Source: Terfezia claveryi
Lineage: Eukaryota; Ascomycota; Pezizomycetes; Pezizales; Pezizaceae
Length of the DNA stretch: 64,000 bases
Assembly (NCBI GenBank): GCA_015179025.1
Contig: WHUX01000053.1
Coordinates: forward strand, 248,001 to 312,000
Reading direction: 5' to 3'
A program made the position numbers and the translations under genes. Of the stretch, positions 46,127 through 57,613 are shown piece after piece. The notes below the pieces were generated by a model. It saw only the letters and a program-made list of their open reading frames with translations, was not told the DNA's origin and did not search any database. The first letter of the stretch is position 1. Every line of letters begins with the position of its first letter.

Positions 46127-47759
46127 ATGGAAGCTCTCATCATCTCCATCGACTCCAGATACCCTTGCCGCACTCTCCAGCTGCGTCAACTCTCCGCCCT
46201 CCTCGATCCCGTACGTCCCAAATCCCCACACCGCACCGCGTCATGAATCTCAGGCTGACAACATATGCATGCGAATTCAGGACCTTCCATCCCCACCATC
46301 AATAATCCTCTACGGTCTCGAAGCTACAGGCAAATCCCTCCTCACCAAAGCCCTCCTCGATGGCTCAGAGACGACATACTCGTGGGTCGCATGCCATGAG
46401 TGCATCACGGCACGACACCTTACCGAAAGAATAGCGAGTCAGGTGAAGGATGCTGTGCGGGAGAAGGAGGATGTTCAATTGGAGAAGGACGTACTGGGTA
46501 TGAGGGCAGAGAATATCAATGCGTTGGCTGTTGTTTTGGGGAAGATTCTGGGAACCCGGGGCAGGGGGGGGATGGTGATGGTGGTGATATTGACGTGGAG
46601 AAGAAACATGTCCTGGTGCTGGACAGAATTGATCGTCAGAGGGAAGCTACGCCGATATCACTTGCCGGGCTGGCACGGCTAGGGGAGATTGTAAGTCCCC
46701 TCATTCATCTATTTCTCCTGATACTAATCATTTCGGGAACCATAGATCCCGTGCCTAACAACAATCTTCATCCTCTCCGCCCCCTCCCCCCGTCTCCTCT
46801 CCACCTCCTCCATCCCACACATTCACTTCCCTCCCTACACAAAAGACGAGCTAATCCACATTCTCTCCCTCACACCCCTCCGTCTTAACATTCCCCCCTC
46901 CCGTCCGCCCTCCCGCTCCCCTCCTCCCGACACCTTGGCCGCCAACGACCAAGCCGACCTTGTCGAAGACCTCTTCGTCTACACACGCTTCCTCGGCACA
47001 ATCTGGGAATCTCTCGCCAAATCCACCTCACGGAACATACTCCAATTCAAATCCATCGCAGACAAAATGTGGGATGAGTTCGTAGAACCGATCCGCAGCG
47101 GGGAGTATGGAACAAGGAATTTCTCGCAATTATATGTCCGGCAGAGGGATATGTTTAGGGTGGAAAGGCATATTTTGGATGAAGTCGTTCCGTCTAATAC
47201 AACCACTACAACCACTACAAATACTACTACTTCTTCCTCTGGGACAACCGCTGCCACCACCACCTCTTCTGCAGCAGCAGTAATCATTTCACAAGATATG
47301 ATGGCAAAAGCTACCCACGACCTCCCCTACTACTCCAAACTCCTCCTTCTAGCGTCCTATCTCGCATCCTACAACCCCTCCCGCCTCGACGTACAATTCT
47401 TCACCAAAGCCTCCGACAAACGCAAGCGCCGGCGCGGGGGCGGTGCCATCGGCGCCGGTGGAGGTAGAAAAAACCAAGTTCGAAAGATCCAGAGGAGGTT
47501 GCTTGGTCCGCAGCCATTCCTGTTAGAGAGAATGCTGGCTATATTCCATGCAATTGTGCCAGATCCAGTTGCCAGCTCGGTCGATTTACAAACTCAGATT
47601 GCGACATTGACGAGTTTGAGGTTACTGGTAAGGGCAAGCGCGAGTGGGGACCCATTGGAGGCGGGTGGGAAGTGGAGGGTCAATGTGGGGTGGGAGTATA
47701 TAAGGGGGCTGGCGAGGAGTGTGAAGTTTGAGGTGGAGGGGTTTTTGGCGGAGGTTTGA
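46127..47759 (+). CDS. orc5: Origin recognition complex subunit 5 (one apparent frameshift)
   Basis: Three exons, 46127-46210, 46281-46690 and 46746-47759. ORC5 is an AAA+ subunit of the complex that marks replication origins. Exon 1 codes MEALIISIDSRYPCRTLQLR, the standard ORC5 start, and splices to SIILYGLEATGKSLLTKALL with the Walker A GLEATGKS. Walker B is HVLVLDRID. C-terminal ORC5 motifs follow (LLLLASYLASYNPSRLDVQF; GPQPFLLERMLAIFHAIV). Exon 2 changes frame at a run of eight G (46564-46571): the first half ends KILGTRGRGG and the second half resumes GGDIDVEKKH. One more G would give 411 bases and an intact 502-residue protein. The missing base may be a sequencing error or a true mutation. 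An Asn/Thr/Ala-rich insert lies near residue 320. Confidence 0.88.
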
Positions 47760-47987
47760 GGTCCGGAAGCTTTCTCTGTCCTATCTATGTACATTACGCT
47801 TTTTTATCGTCACGCAGCATTTATATTAATCTCATGATAGGGGAAAGGTTTTAATGTATCATTATCCCAATGTTTTCGTTAATTAGCAAAACGCCCCCTG
47901 ACCTTTCAAAGATTGAACGCCGCAGATGGATGAATGGATGCGCAACAAATCAAACCACAAGAGACTGTATGCACACACACAAACACC
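47760..47987. other. Short gap between convergent ORC5 and DCAF4-like genes
   Basis: 228 bases separate the stop codons; no terminator-like feature beyond AT-rich sequence. Confidence 0.5.
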
Positions 47988-49967
47988 TCACTCCACCTTC
48001 CCATACCCTAACCTCTCAATCTTGCCCCCCACTCCGGCCCAAACCTCTTCTCCCACCCCTGGTAGATTCACAAACTTAATGCACTTTGGCCCCGTCCCCC
48101 CCACCACCCACCTCTCCCGTTCCCCACCCACTCTCTCTTGCTCCCCCTTCCCGTCACTATCCCACCTCCTCTTTCGCCCACTTCCTTCCCCCTCATCCCA
48201 CCCCCCGCTCTTGAACCACAACCTCTTCCCAGTCAATACACTCCACAACCCGACCTCCGGCTCCCCGATGGTCTTCACCGCCCCAGCCATTAATTCTCCG
48301 TCAGAACTAACACCCCAGCCCTCGTCGATCCGAAAGCCGCTAGGGTCAAGAAGGTCCTCGTAGGTCAGGACAGCGCGAGTCTGGTCTCTGAAGGACATGC
48401 TTGGGCTAGCGGAGTGCGGGAAGCGGAGGTCGTAGAGGGCAGTTTTTTGCGGGCCTTTGGCTAGGAGGAGGTGCGGCATGGTGGGGTGTGGGTGGAGGTG
48501 GGTGAGGAGGGAGCCGTGGTTGATGATGGGGGTGGTGTTTGGGTGCGAGGTGGTAGAGGGGTGGATGCGGATTCCGCCGTCGCGGGAGCCGGAGAGGATG
48601 GTGGATTCGGTGGAATGGGTAGGAAGATATGCGAGTGCAAAAACGTCGCTGGGGACGGGGTAGCTGGTGTTGATGTAGCCAAAATGAACGGGCTTTATAA
48701 GGGTTATTCCGGCGGAGGTTCCTAGAGCGAAGGTCGCTGCAGAGGAGAAGGAGTGGGAGGTAGAGGGGAGCGAGGTTGGTGGGGGGACGTTGGTAGTGCT
48801 GCACCAGATGGACCGGGCGGGCGGGAAGATGTAGTGGTAGAGATGGGAGGTTGCAGGGATTGGGTTTGCGGGGTGACTGGGGAGATGGAAGAGCGCAGCG
48901 CAGGGTTGGTTCCATCCGCCGAGGGAGGTTGCACTGTGAGTATGCGAGTTAGTTGAAGGGTGGAGGTTAGGAGAGGGGAGGAGGGGGAATATACCAGATC
49001 TTGCCCTCGGCGGAGAAGGTTACGGAGGTGATCTGCTCCGATGATTTAGTATCAAGCAAGCTTGGATTTATACATGCAAGAAGATGCAAGAAGATGAGGA
49101 TTGCGGAATGGAATCAATGTATAGGAGAACTTACTGTGTCCTCTACCATATTCACGGCAGCTTCGCCTTCACCACTAATGAGCAGTTCTCCGCGATATTT
49201 ATCCACAAAATACTTGGAGAACCTACCCTCCAAACGTTCTCGCGAGGTAAGTAAGTGACTCCGTGTTGTGAAAAAGAGATTTGCACTCACGCCACTTTCC
49301 CATTGGCTCCTCCCACGGCCAATATCAAGCTTTCCATCTTCCCCCCCTCACCATCACTCGGCTCCGCCGTCGGCAGTCCCATCAAGCTACTCCCCGACTC
49401 CACGAACCCCCCCCAACCTCTTACCTCCTCCGTAGCCCCACGTACCCCTTGCATAACATCAAAACACCCAAACCCCTTCTCCGCGCCCTTCCTCGGAAGG
49501 AGGCTTTTCCGACGGCGTAGCGACCGGGCATACGTCTCCCTCACCGCCTCACACACCTGTGCAGGGGTACCTGCTGTGCCGAGCTCGCGGAAAAGGGTAG
49601 TGCGGAGGAAGGGGTTAAATCGCTGGTGGCGGTGGGCGCGGGAGGTGGCGATGGAGGTTGCCAGGGCGGCATGTGCTTTGGACTGGTTTGATTTGGGGAG
49701 GTTAGCGAGGGTGCATGCGGGGATGAGGGTGTGGAGTTTTAAGGGGGGTGGAGGGGGGGAAGGTGCGTACTTGCGCGGCGGCTTTGAGGCTGGCGACGGT
49801 GTTGCGGGTGTAGAAGCTGCTGTTGCTGGGAGCGAGGTGGTTTGGGAGGATGCGGAAGTATTTCTTGCGCTCTGGATCTGCGGTGGGTCAGGATGGGGCT
49901 TTGGAAGTAGTCTCTGGGCTGCGAAGGGCATACCATAGTAGAGCCCTGGCAGCTCAGGGGCATCCAT
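47988..49967 (-). CDS. WD40 protein, DCAF4 (CUL4-associated factor) homologue
   Basis: Six exons on the minus strand: 49967-49934, 49877-49771, 49682-49291, 49222-49135, 49032-48995 and 48933-47988, giving 534 residues. The N-terminus MDAPELPGLYYDPERKKYFR with LPNH after it is the DCAF4 signature; human DCAF4 is a substrate receptor of CUL4-DDB1 ubiquitin ligase (family knowledge). Blades of a WD40 propeller follow: YRGELLISGEGEAAVN, ITSVTFSAEGKIW, FALGTSAGITLIKP, LPTHSTESTILSGSRDGGIR, LLLAKGPQKTALYDLRF, GWGVSSDGELMAGAV. Every junction keeps phase and the two longest exons contain no stop. It converges on ORC5 and is divergent from TAH18. Confidence 0.85.
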
Positions 49968-50435
49968 TTCGTTCGTCGCTATGGATATAGCGTCGTCGCT
50001 GAGGGTTTGGTTAGGGTTATTGACCGGCGGGAATGAAGTCGCGGGGCAAGCACTTACCCTGAGCTGAACCCTTGGCAGCAACCTGGCTGCTTGGCGCCAG
50101 ATTATCTGATCTTCATCTGATATCACCACGCCCCACGATTCATTCACCAGGCAACTTTGCGTCGTTGATACCGAACATACGGCTGGATACCGTGCATTCA
50201 CTATTCGAATTGGGGAATAAAGGGCTTGCCCCACGGCTCTGTCTGTTGGTTGTGTGTAGGGTTTTTATTAGATATATCATAATATAGGTACCCACCCAGG
50301 TATTGAACATCCTGTCTTCCCCGCGGAAATGCCTTCATCAAATTGCACCGGGCAATTGCTAACTTCCTGCAGGCACCATAAATATACCACCTTCCTTTCT
50401 GTTCCCATTGTCTTCCAATATACCCCACTCGCAAG
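49968..50435. promoter_or_regulatory. Divergent DCAF4-like/TAH18 promoter
   Basis: 468 bases between divergent starts. No other gene is supportable; a CT-rich leader precedes TAH18. Confidence 0.5.
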
Positions 50436-52523
50436 ATGATTCTACCCGCCCCCATCCCCAGCCCCACCCTCAGCCGGACTCTCCTAGTCCTCTATGGCTC
50501 CGAGACCGGCACCGCCCAGGACTACGCTCACGAGCTCGGCCGGGCCGCCCAACGTCTCCACTTTGACACCCGAGTCCTAGCTATGAATGACCTCCCCCCT
50601 TCTCTATTACCTACCCTTCTCCCTACCCTCCCGCTCATCATCTTCATCACCTCCACCACCGGCCAGGGCGACCTCCCCTCCAACACCTCTCACTTTTGGA
50701 AATTCCTTCTCCGGAAAAGGCTCCCTGCAAACTTCCTTTCCAAGGTTCAATTTTCAAGTTTTGGGCTTGGAGATAGCACGTATCTCAAGTTCAACTGGGC
50801 TGTAAAGAAGCTCCATAAGCGGGTTTTGCAACTGGGCGCGGGAGAGGTATGTGAGCGGGGAGAGGGGGATGAACAGCATGCGGAGGGGATCGATGGGGCG
50901 TTTATCCCGTGGTCGAGGCAATTGTTTGGAAGAGTACTTGAAAAGTGGCCGTTGCCGGATGGGATGGAGAAGATCCCGGACGAAGTACCACTGCCGAAGG
51001 AGTATACTCTCGAATTCGACGAGGTGGAAATCGAGAAACAAATAAACTTAGGATTACCATCCTCCGACATTCATATACCCAGGCCTGGTGCCCATCTAGC
51101 AACATTGACGAGAAACGAGCGGGTTACGCCAGGATCTCATTTCCAGGATGTCCGGCACATCACCTTCACTACAGACGAGGATATAACATACTCCCCTGGC
51201 GATGTAGTCTCTCTCTCACCGCAAAACCTCCCCAAGGATGTCTCCTTATTCATTTCTCTTCAAGGTTGGGGCTCCATCGCCGATATACCCATCAAAATCA
51301 CTCCCACACCATACCTCTTCTCCCTCTCCAGAACCTCGCCCCTCCCCCCTCCCCCCTCACCAATTCCACATCCAGCCTCCCCACTAACCCTTCGCACGCT
51401 ACTTACCCACCACCTCGATATCACCGCCATCCCTCGCCGGTCGTTCTTTGCACATATAGCAAACTATACCTCGGACCCAGTACATAAAGAGCGGCTTTTG
51501 GAGTTTGTGGACCCGGAGCATATAGATGAGTTGTGGGATTATACTACGCGCCCAAAAAGGACGATCTTGGAGGTTCTGCAGGAGTTTAATTCGGTGAGGT
51601 TGGATTGGCGGGAGGGGTTACTGGGGGGAGGAGCGATTGGGGTAATAAGGGAGAGGCTGTTTAGTATTGCTAGTACACAAAAAGGATATCCTTTACCATC
51701 CCCTAGGGAAACGGCCATCACCACCACCACCGATACTCATGAAATAAACGGAAACTACACGGGTTTAGCCACTACGAATAACATCACCAACCCATCTCGA
51801 ACAGTCGACATCCTCGTTGCCATAGTCCACTACCAAACCCTCCTTAAAAAACCCCGCACAGGCCTCTGCACCCGCTGGCTCCGCACGCTCACCCCCAGCC
51901 CCAATTCCACCACAACAACAACCCGCATCCCTATCCTTATTCTCTCTAGCACATCATTCTCATCTCTCTCCTCTTCGGACCTTACAAAACCCATCGTTAT
52001 GGTCGCCCCTGGCACAGGAATTGCACCTATGCGCAGTCTCGCATGGGAACGATACTCCCTCCCCACCCCCCCAAACAGTGAAGACCCAAACATTCATCAC
52101 AGAGTAGATGACTTGGTGGAAAAAAAGGTAGGGGATATGCTCCTCTTCTTCGGCTGCCGGTCTTCCTCCGCCGATTTCTTCTTCCGAGACGAATGGGCCT
52201 CGTGGCAAACTCCTCCACACTCCTCCTCCCCTTCCCCTAGGAGAAAAATGTACATCGCCTTCTCCCGCGACCAACCCAAAAAACATTATGTGCAAGATTT
52301 GGTCCGTGAACATGGTGATGAGGTGTTTCGTTTGCTACACGATGAGCGGGGCACGGTGGTTGTGTGTGGGAGTAGTGGGAGGATGCCGCAGGCAGTGAGG
52401 GAGGCGTTGGTCGAGGTTCTTGAGCGTGGAGGAGCGGAGGGCAGGGTGATGAGGAGAGAGGAGGCGGAGAGGTATTTAGGGAGGATGGAGAGAGAGGGGA
52501 GGTTTAAGCAGGAGACATGGTGA
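50436..52523 (+). CDS. tah18: NADPH-dependent diflavin oxidoreductase Tah18
   Basis: Single exon, 695 residues. Tah18 moves electrons from NADPH through FAD and FMN to Dre2 in cytosolic iron-sulfur cluster assembly. The FMN flavodoxin domain begins LLVLYGSETGTAQDYAHELG, with TSTTGQGDLPSN and GLGDSTYLKFN. The FAD-binding ferredoxin-reductase domain follows from about 230 (DVRHITFTTDEDITYSPGDV; PRRSFFAHIANYT; RLFSIAST). NADPH binding is VMVAPGTGIAPMRSLAWERY, LLFFGCRSSSADFFF, and YIAFSRDQ. The last residues are RFKQETW, with the terminal aromatic residue typical of the family. An insert at about 420-460 is rich in Thr and Asn. The start is the first Met, 10 residues before the conserved LLVLYGSETG strand. 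Confidence 0.96.
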   Translation: MILPAPIPSPTLSRTLLVLYGSETGTAQDYAHELGRAAQRLHFDTRVLAMNDLPPSLLPTLLPTLPLIIFITSTTGQGDLPSNTSHFWKFLLRKRLPANFLSKVQFSSFGLGDSTYLKFNWAVKKLHKRVLQLGAGEVCERGEGDEQHAEGIDGAFIPWSRQLFGRVLEKWPLPDGMEKIPDEVPLPKEYTLEFDEVEIEKQINLGLPSSDIHIPRPGAHLATLTRNERVTPGSHFQDVRHITFTTDEDITYSPGDVVSLSPQNLPKDVSLFISLQGWGSIADIPIKITPTPYLFSLSRTSPLPPPPSPIPHPASPLTLRTLLTHHLDITAIPRRSFFAHIANYTSDPVHKERLLEFVDPEHIDELWDYTTRPKRTILEVLQEFNSVRLDWREGLLGGGAIGVIRERLFSIASTQKGYPLPSPRETAITTTTDTHEINGNYTGLATTNNITNPSRTVDILVAIVHYQTLLKKPRTGLCTRWLRTLTPSPNSTTTTTRIPILILSSTSFSSLSSSDLTKPIVMVAPGTGIAPMRSLAWERYSLPTPPNSEDPNIHHRVDDLVEKKVGDMLLFFGCRSSSADFFFRDEWASWQTPPHSSSPSPRRKMYIAFSRDQPKKHYVQDLVREHGDEVFRLLHDERGTVVVCGSSGRMPQAVREALVEVLERGGAEGRVMRREEAERYLGRMEREGRFKQETW

Positions 52524-54285
52524 GCGACCTGGGGCGGCAGGGCATGGGTGTTGGGGCGGGGTTGGGAGACTGAGATTTTGCTAGCTTCCACCCGGCCCCC
52601 CTCTCGTCCTCCTCCTCCTCCTCCTCCTCCTCCTCTTCACCAACAACAATAACATCAGCAGCAGCAGCAACAACAGCTCCTGCTTCAGTACTTTTTTCAT
52701 CATTATACCACCATGGTTGTGAACATCGACTAGACTCTTCCTCATTCACCTCGGTCTCTCAGCCTACGCCCTTCAAGAATAGACAAGATTTGCTGTTACA
52801 TATTGGTATTTATCAAAACTTTCTTGAAAATTATATAGCCATTGTGACTATAAGCCTCTCGTCTCGTCCAACTCAACTACACCTAGACCCAGGCTATGCA
52901 ATTGCTCTGACCATACTTAGATTCCTCCCTTCCCAATTCGTGCGGCGTTAACAAATCCAGTAAGCTTGGGTCCAACGTTCTCTCAGGCACAAATGTGTCA
53001 CTCATGTGAAAAATCATCGTACATTTATCTCATCCTCCCTCATCCTCTCCTCATCCTCTCCTCATCCTCTCCTCATCCTTCCCTCCCCTTCTTTCAAAAA
53101 CTGTCGTGACCAACATCGACCAGCTATCCTTTCCAGAAGGTACAAACCAATAATCCAATATCAGGGACGTTCTTTTTGTCGTTAGCTTGCGCGAGGGAGT
53201 GTTGGGGTGCTGCCTGTGATATGCAATAACTCAAGTTTGGTAATCTCGCGACTCAAAGCTGGCGTCTGTGAGGTTGATGGTGCCGATGAATGACAAATCA
53301 CCCCTGCGTCGGTGATTGCGGTACTGTCTACGATTGAAACCATTGCAGAGTGTCGGTAGTTTGGAGGTGTGCACTCTTGAAATATCAAGTATACTGTCCT
53401 CAGGGTAAAAGTAGATATTTAAGGGGTAGGACCAAACACGCGGTTGAAGCTAAATATGGGCTTCCTCATAACGAATAAAACTAGCGCAAGCGCTGGATCG
53501 TTTTAGCATGCTTTCTATGCCAATTTCTGACGAGATCATGCGGAGATCGCAAAATATCTTGCTGTCTGCTTCGTAAATGTGTGATGTGGTTGGAGTGTGT
53601 TACTGTTTGCCGTGGGCCATCGAATTTCGGGCACCTGGTACCTGAACAGCCGGCGGGGGCTTGATAATGTTCCCCCCCTGACCCTGACCACCTTGGGTAC
53701 TGGTTTTGTCCTCCCATATTCGGGTTTTCTTTGGAGCTGGACCGAGTTTGTACGACCGAGGCATTGGAAAGAAAATTCTAGAGAACAAAGACATGTATCG
53801 GGGAAGAAGAGTATGCCAGCTAAGTCCTCGTTCATTGGGTCACCGTACACAAACAATCGCCCACCCCGCAACCCAAAAACGTATGGGTCTGGATGGGTGT
53901 TAGACCTCACAAGCATTAATCTGAGGCAATGTAGATCGTCTCATTGACCATGAAACGAATCTGCCAAAGCCACTTTAGTTTATTAGAGTAGATATCTCCA
54001 ACTAATCTTTCCCCCTATACAGTGGCACTGGGAACTGGAGAATTTGAATTAAGATATATTTCTTATGAATAAGCTTTACCTAATTTGGCAGTAGCTACCA
54101 AATTAGTCTCCTCATCCTGCCCAATAGGGCATAGTTAAGTAAAAACCTTCCCTTAATATTTTTCTAATCTTCTCGTCCTAGCAGCGAGGAACCACTGCTC
54201 TCCGGGAAATTTCCAGGGTCTTCATCTACAGCACTGCAATGTTTCCCATCACATCTAACGTATTACCCCTTGATGCAGATGCTTC

Positions 54286-54316
<31 letters not shown>

Positions 54317-54785
54317 TCAATTGAAATTAGTCGATCCATTGATTCTTTGGTGCTACCTCCATCTCTAAGTCTCCTACATGCCTTCAGTGGCTAACCAGAA
54401 TTGGCCTTAAGGTTATTCATGTACTAGACTGGATCTCGCCTACGTAGGTTGGAATATGGCTAAATTCGATGGCACCTCGTTGCGGGGAACAAAAAAAATT
54501 CAGGGTAAAAGGACATACATTCAGGTGCATTCATGGCTTCAGCTTCGGCAAGAGGAATTATCCCAAAAGAATATATACCTAATTAAAACAACACCCTGCG
54601 ACCCCCCAACTATCTACCTTTCGCCTCCCTCTCAGTCAGTTTCACCACTGTTCAAGCTCCCAGCTCCATAATGCACACCCCCATATGGCCCCCCCTAATA
54701 GTGGCCCTTGATTCAGTATTTCCTGCACCTGGCTGATCACAAGAAACCTCTGTGCCACCTTAGTATAACCTATATCCCTCGCTGC
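52524..54785. other. Gene-poor stretch with simple repeats
   Basis: 2.3 kb with no supportable gene. It contains CTC and AAC-type triplet repeats at 52605-52680, a CTCATCCTCTC tandem repeat at about 53028-53084, and an A run of about 26 near 54286-54311. Frames at 53536-53947 on both strands overlap each other and show no family features. Confidence 0.6.
53028..53084. repeat. Tandem repeat, CCTCATCCTCT-type units
   Basis: CATCCTCCCTCATCCTCTC then three further CATCCTCTCCT copies; a decaying 11-base CT-rich microsatellite/minisatellite. Confidence 0.85.
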
Positions 54786-55715
54786 CTACTCCTCGTTTTC
54801 TTCTCCAGATGGGGGCATATCGTGGAAGAATATAAATTCCTCCTCAATATTATCTCCATCCTCTCCGCCAGCACTTGCTTCAACAAAATAGCTCTCCGGA
54901 GGTTCCACAGGCACTTCATCCTCATCATCCGAGTCTTCTGGTTCCGGCTCGTATCCGGCGACTTCGCCTAAGTCTGCATCCACAGTGTAATGTCCCTGGT
55001 CGTCTTGACCACGAACATCCAAGAACATATACCATTTACTATCCTTCAACCCTGCCTGGCTTTCTGCATACCAACGCTCCACCCTGTAAACCACTTTGCG
55101 GTATTGCACTGCGAAGACTCCCACCCCATCAGCACTGAGTCTCTGCTGGAAATGGCGGTGGTTCCATGTAGAATTCCTCACATTTGCCACCCCTGGGTGA
55201 CCCGGTACAGCAGCGCTAGTGACGAGAGCATCATCTGCGCCGAACTTTGTTTCCCTTGCCAGTTTGTTGCCCCTTACAAACTTTGGGTTGGTTATTGTAT
55301 GGTACCCCACAATCATGTAAGCATCCACCTTTGGCTTAACCACATTCTCTTGCAACCACTCTCTGACATCTTCTCCTTTACACGCCTGCCTGAAATGAAT
55401 TTCCGCATTGCCCAAGTGGTATCGCTTCGTTTCACCTTCAAGACTCGCTTCCCCTTCAGTACTGCTGGAAAGAAGACCGGAAAATAGCTGGAGGAGAGCT
55501 CCTTTTAAGGACTTCTTTTTGGTCGCGTTGTAAGTACAAGAAAGGTCTATGCCGGGAGACTCATGTATCTCCTTCAGTTTGTCTTGTTCGGGATATAAAT
55601 CGAGGTACGTTTCTAACGGCTCTTGAGGGTTGAGCACAATACGTCCGAGTTTAGCGGCATCGGGGTAATAGAGGTAGACTGATGAGACGAAAGAGATGGT
55701 GCGTTGCTTGTGCAT
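54786..55715 (-). CDS. Uncharacterised fungal protein, possible gasdermin-like relative
   Basis: Single exon, 309 residues. The start MHKQRTISFVSSVYLYYPDA is followed by LGRIVLNPQEPLETYLD, a Ser-rich SGLLSSSTEGEAS stretch, and then VREWLQENVVKPKVDAYMIV with GYHTITNPKF. This last segment, a hydrophobic strand after a helical VREWL-type element, resembles a widespread fungal family of uncharacterised proteins, some of which have been compared with gasdermin-like pore formers. The likeness is from recall of the layout and is weak. A further core is GVGVFAVQYRKVVYRVERWY. The last 75 residues are very acidic (EPEPEDSDDEDEVPVEPP). There is no signal peptide. Role unknown; it may act in conflict or stress responses if the family link is real. 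Confidence 0.65.
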   Translation of the reverse strand: MHKQRTISFVSSVYLYYPDAAKLGRIVLNPQEPLETYLDLYPEQDKLKEIHESPGIDLSCTYNATKKKSLKGALLQLFSGLLSSSTEGEASLEGETKRYHLGNAEIHFRQACKGEDVREWLQENVVKPKVDAYMIVGYHTITNPKFVRGNKLARETKFGADDALVTSAAVPGHPGVANVRNSTWNHRHFQQRLSADGVGVFAVQYRKVVYRVERWYAESQAGLKDSKWYMFLDVRGQDDQGHYTVDADLGEVAGYEPEPEDSDDEDEVPVEPPESYFVEASAGGEDGDNIEEEFIFFHDMPPSGEENEE

Positions 55716-57613
55716 GATACTATCTGCCAGTATTATAGTAAAAGTGATGAGAAGCGCAAGACTACTAAGTAGTATAGAGGGCTTAGGGCAATGATAGTTA
55801 ACGACTTCAGAAACAACGGTAGGTATTTAGGTATATATATACAGTACGATTCAAAAAAAAGAAAAAAAAGAGAGTCATACTGGGCTGCCTTATTGAGCCA
55901 AATGGTCAATCCTAACAGGTTAATATATATCTATGTATATATATTTTTTGGAGGGGGGCAACTTGCTGCCTAGAAGGATGCGGGGGGAGTGTCAGGATTG
56001 GTGAGCCTCGCATGCCTGATACTGTACGCAAGTCATTGAGTGGTCCTTTGGGTGTTCAGTATTGCTCATATCTTCTGCTTGCGGGATTTGTCTCCTACCA
56101 TGCACTTGCCATCAGACAGTATCTGAAAGGTGCGGTCTCTCTCTCGTTGTAGCGTAAATAGATTAAATACGGGTATGTTCTGGTTGATCACAAACAAATG
56201 TGGAGTTCAGCCGCAACAACCCCGCACATGAAGGCCATCCCTGGTATATTGTGGAATGAATCCCTCTGCTTAGCAGTAGGGAAAGCCCTCTCTATCATTT
56301 TCATGATCCTCGCAATTTGCTGTATTTAGAAGGATAGGCAGTAGGCAGCCATCTCTACTGCAGTGCTCCGCCCCGCTCGTGAATAATATGATTCTGTGTA
56401 TCATACCAATTGCACCTGTACAGACGCCCCCTGTATACCGTTTCTTTAGCATGTGTCAATTTAATATTACCCTTTCTCTGGAGAGCTGTTACAGACAAGT
56501 AAGTATCTACAGTAAGTGCTTGGCATGGAGGGGTTGGTGTTGTAAACAATTGCAAGTAACAAATACTTATCTAGATCAAAAGCTTCTGGATAGTAACAGG
56601 TTTTCAAGCCTTCAACAGTCCTAATGTACTTCGCCTGAACCTCCTGTTTTTAGAGTGTATATCATGAGCAACCATCTCTTAGCTCTAAGCTCATATTGAT
56701 AGGGTACTGGATCTAAGGGGGACTTCTATCACTCCAAAACCAACAACCGTACTGGAAATTTTTTTTTGCGGTGGTGCTTGGCAATTGGGGGGCCTGTCAG
56801 CCACACCCCAGAATACAGATATATCATGGAACTAAAATCCTAGGATTAATTGAGAAATTTGTCGATTTTTTTTTTCCATATGTTATCCGGTGGTTTTGGA
56901 TTGATTATCAGACTTTGTAACCAGTACATACGTTGGTCTGAGTAGACAGACTACTTGCTACTAGTAACAGGGTGTATCTGCACCTAATATAAATATCTCT
57001 AGAGGTCTTGTCATTCCCTCCACTCATTTGGCAATTTTGTATTACCCTGCCAATGAATGCATATATCCTAGATAATTTGATTAAGAATTCTACAGCTCTG
57101 ATCGTCATAAAGAACCTGGGTACAAATGACACGGCATGCATGAATCTCCTTGGGGGATAGATACCCAGGTAGCGTAATGTAGTATGAAGGGAGCATGTTA
57201 ATAAATATGCCTTCCTGGTAGATGAGTTTTGGGAGGGCGCATCGTAGTTCAATTGAGCTGAACTACCAGAAAAGCCTAGACCCCATAATAGTAGGCGTAG
57301 CTTTCTGCAGACAATGTTCAACACAGCAGGGTGAAAAGCGGTGAAGGAACTCGATCACCAAATGGGAGATCTAGACTCTTGCGCGAGATTTACAAGGGAA
57401 ATAGATCTTGGGACGGTGCATATGAGACAGGTTCTCCCCATATTATTCGGCTTTTGTTTGTGATTTGATGTTGTACAGGAAATAGTTATATTATAAGTAG
57501 TTAAGACTCTTTTATATTGGAAAAACAAAGGCAGCTTCACCCTACAACACCAATAAAAATTCGGTAAACATACCTGGTACGATCGATATATACAAATCTA
57601 TGCTCTTCCCTTG
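55716..57613. other. Intergenic, gene-poor
   Basis: 1.9 kb, AT-rich with several poly-A and poly-T runs. The minus frame 57324-56908 (138 codons) has no recognisable features and is not called. No repeat family match seen. Confidence 0.5.

Noticed and set aside
48406..48915. Minus frame with Pro/Leu-rich product
   Set aside because: It overlaps exon 6 of the DCAF4-like gene in another frame; the true frame carries the WD40 repeats and fits the splice phase.
49255..49938. Plus-strand frame of 227 codons
   Set aside because: Lies over exons of the DCAF4-like gene on the other strand and lacks any family feature.
53536..53947. Overlapping frames on both strands (116-126 codons)
   Set aside because: Neither has recognisable features, splice partners or plausible regulatory context.
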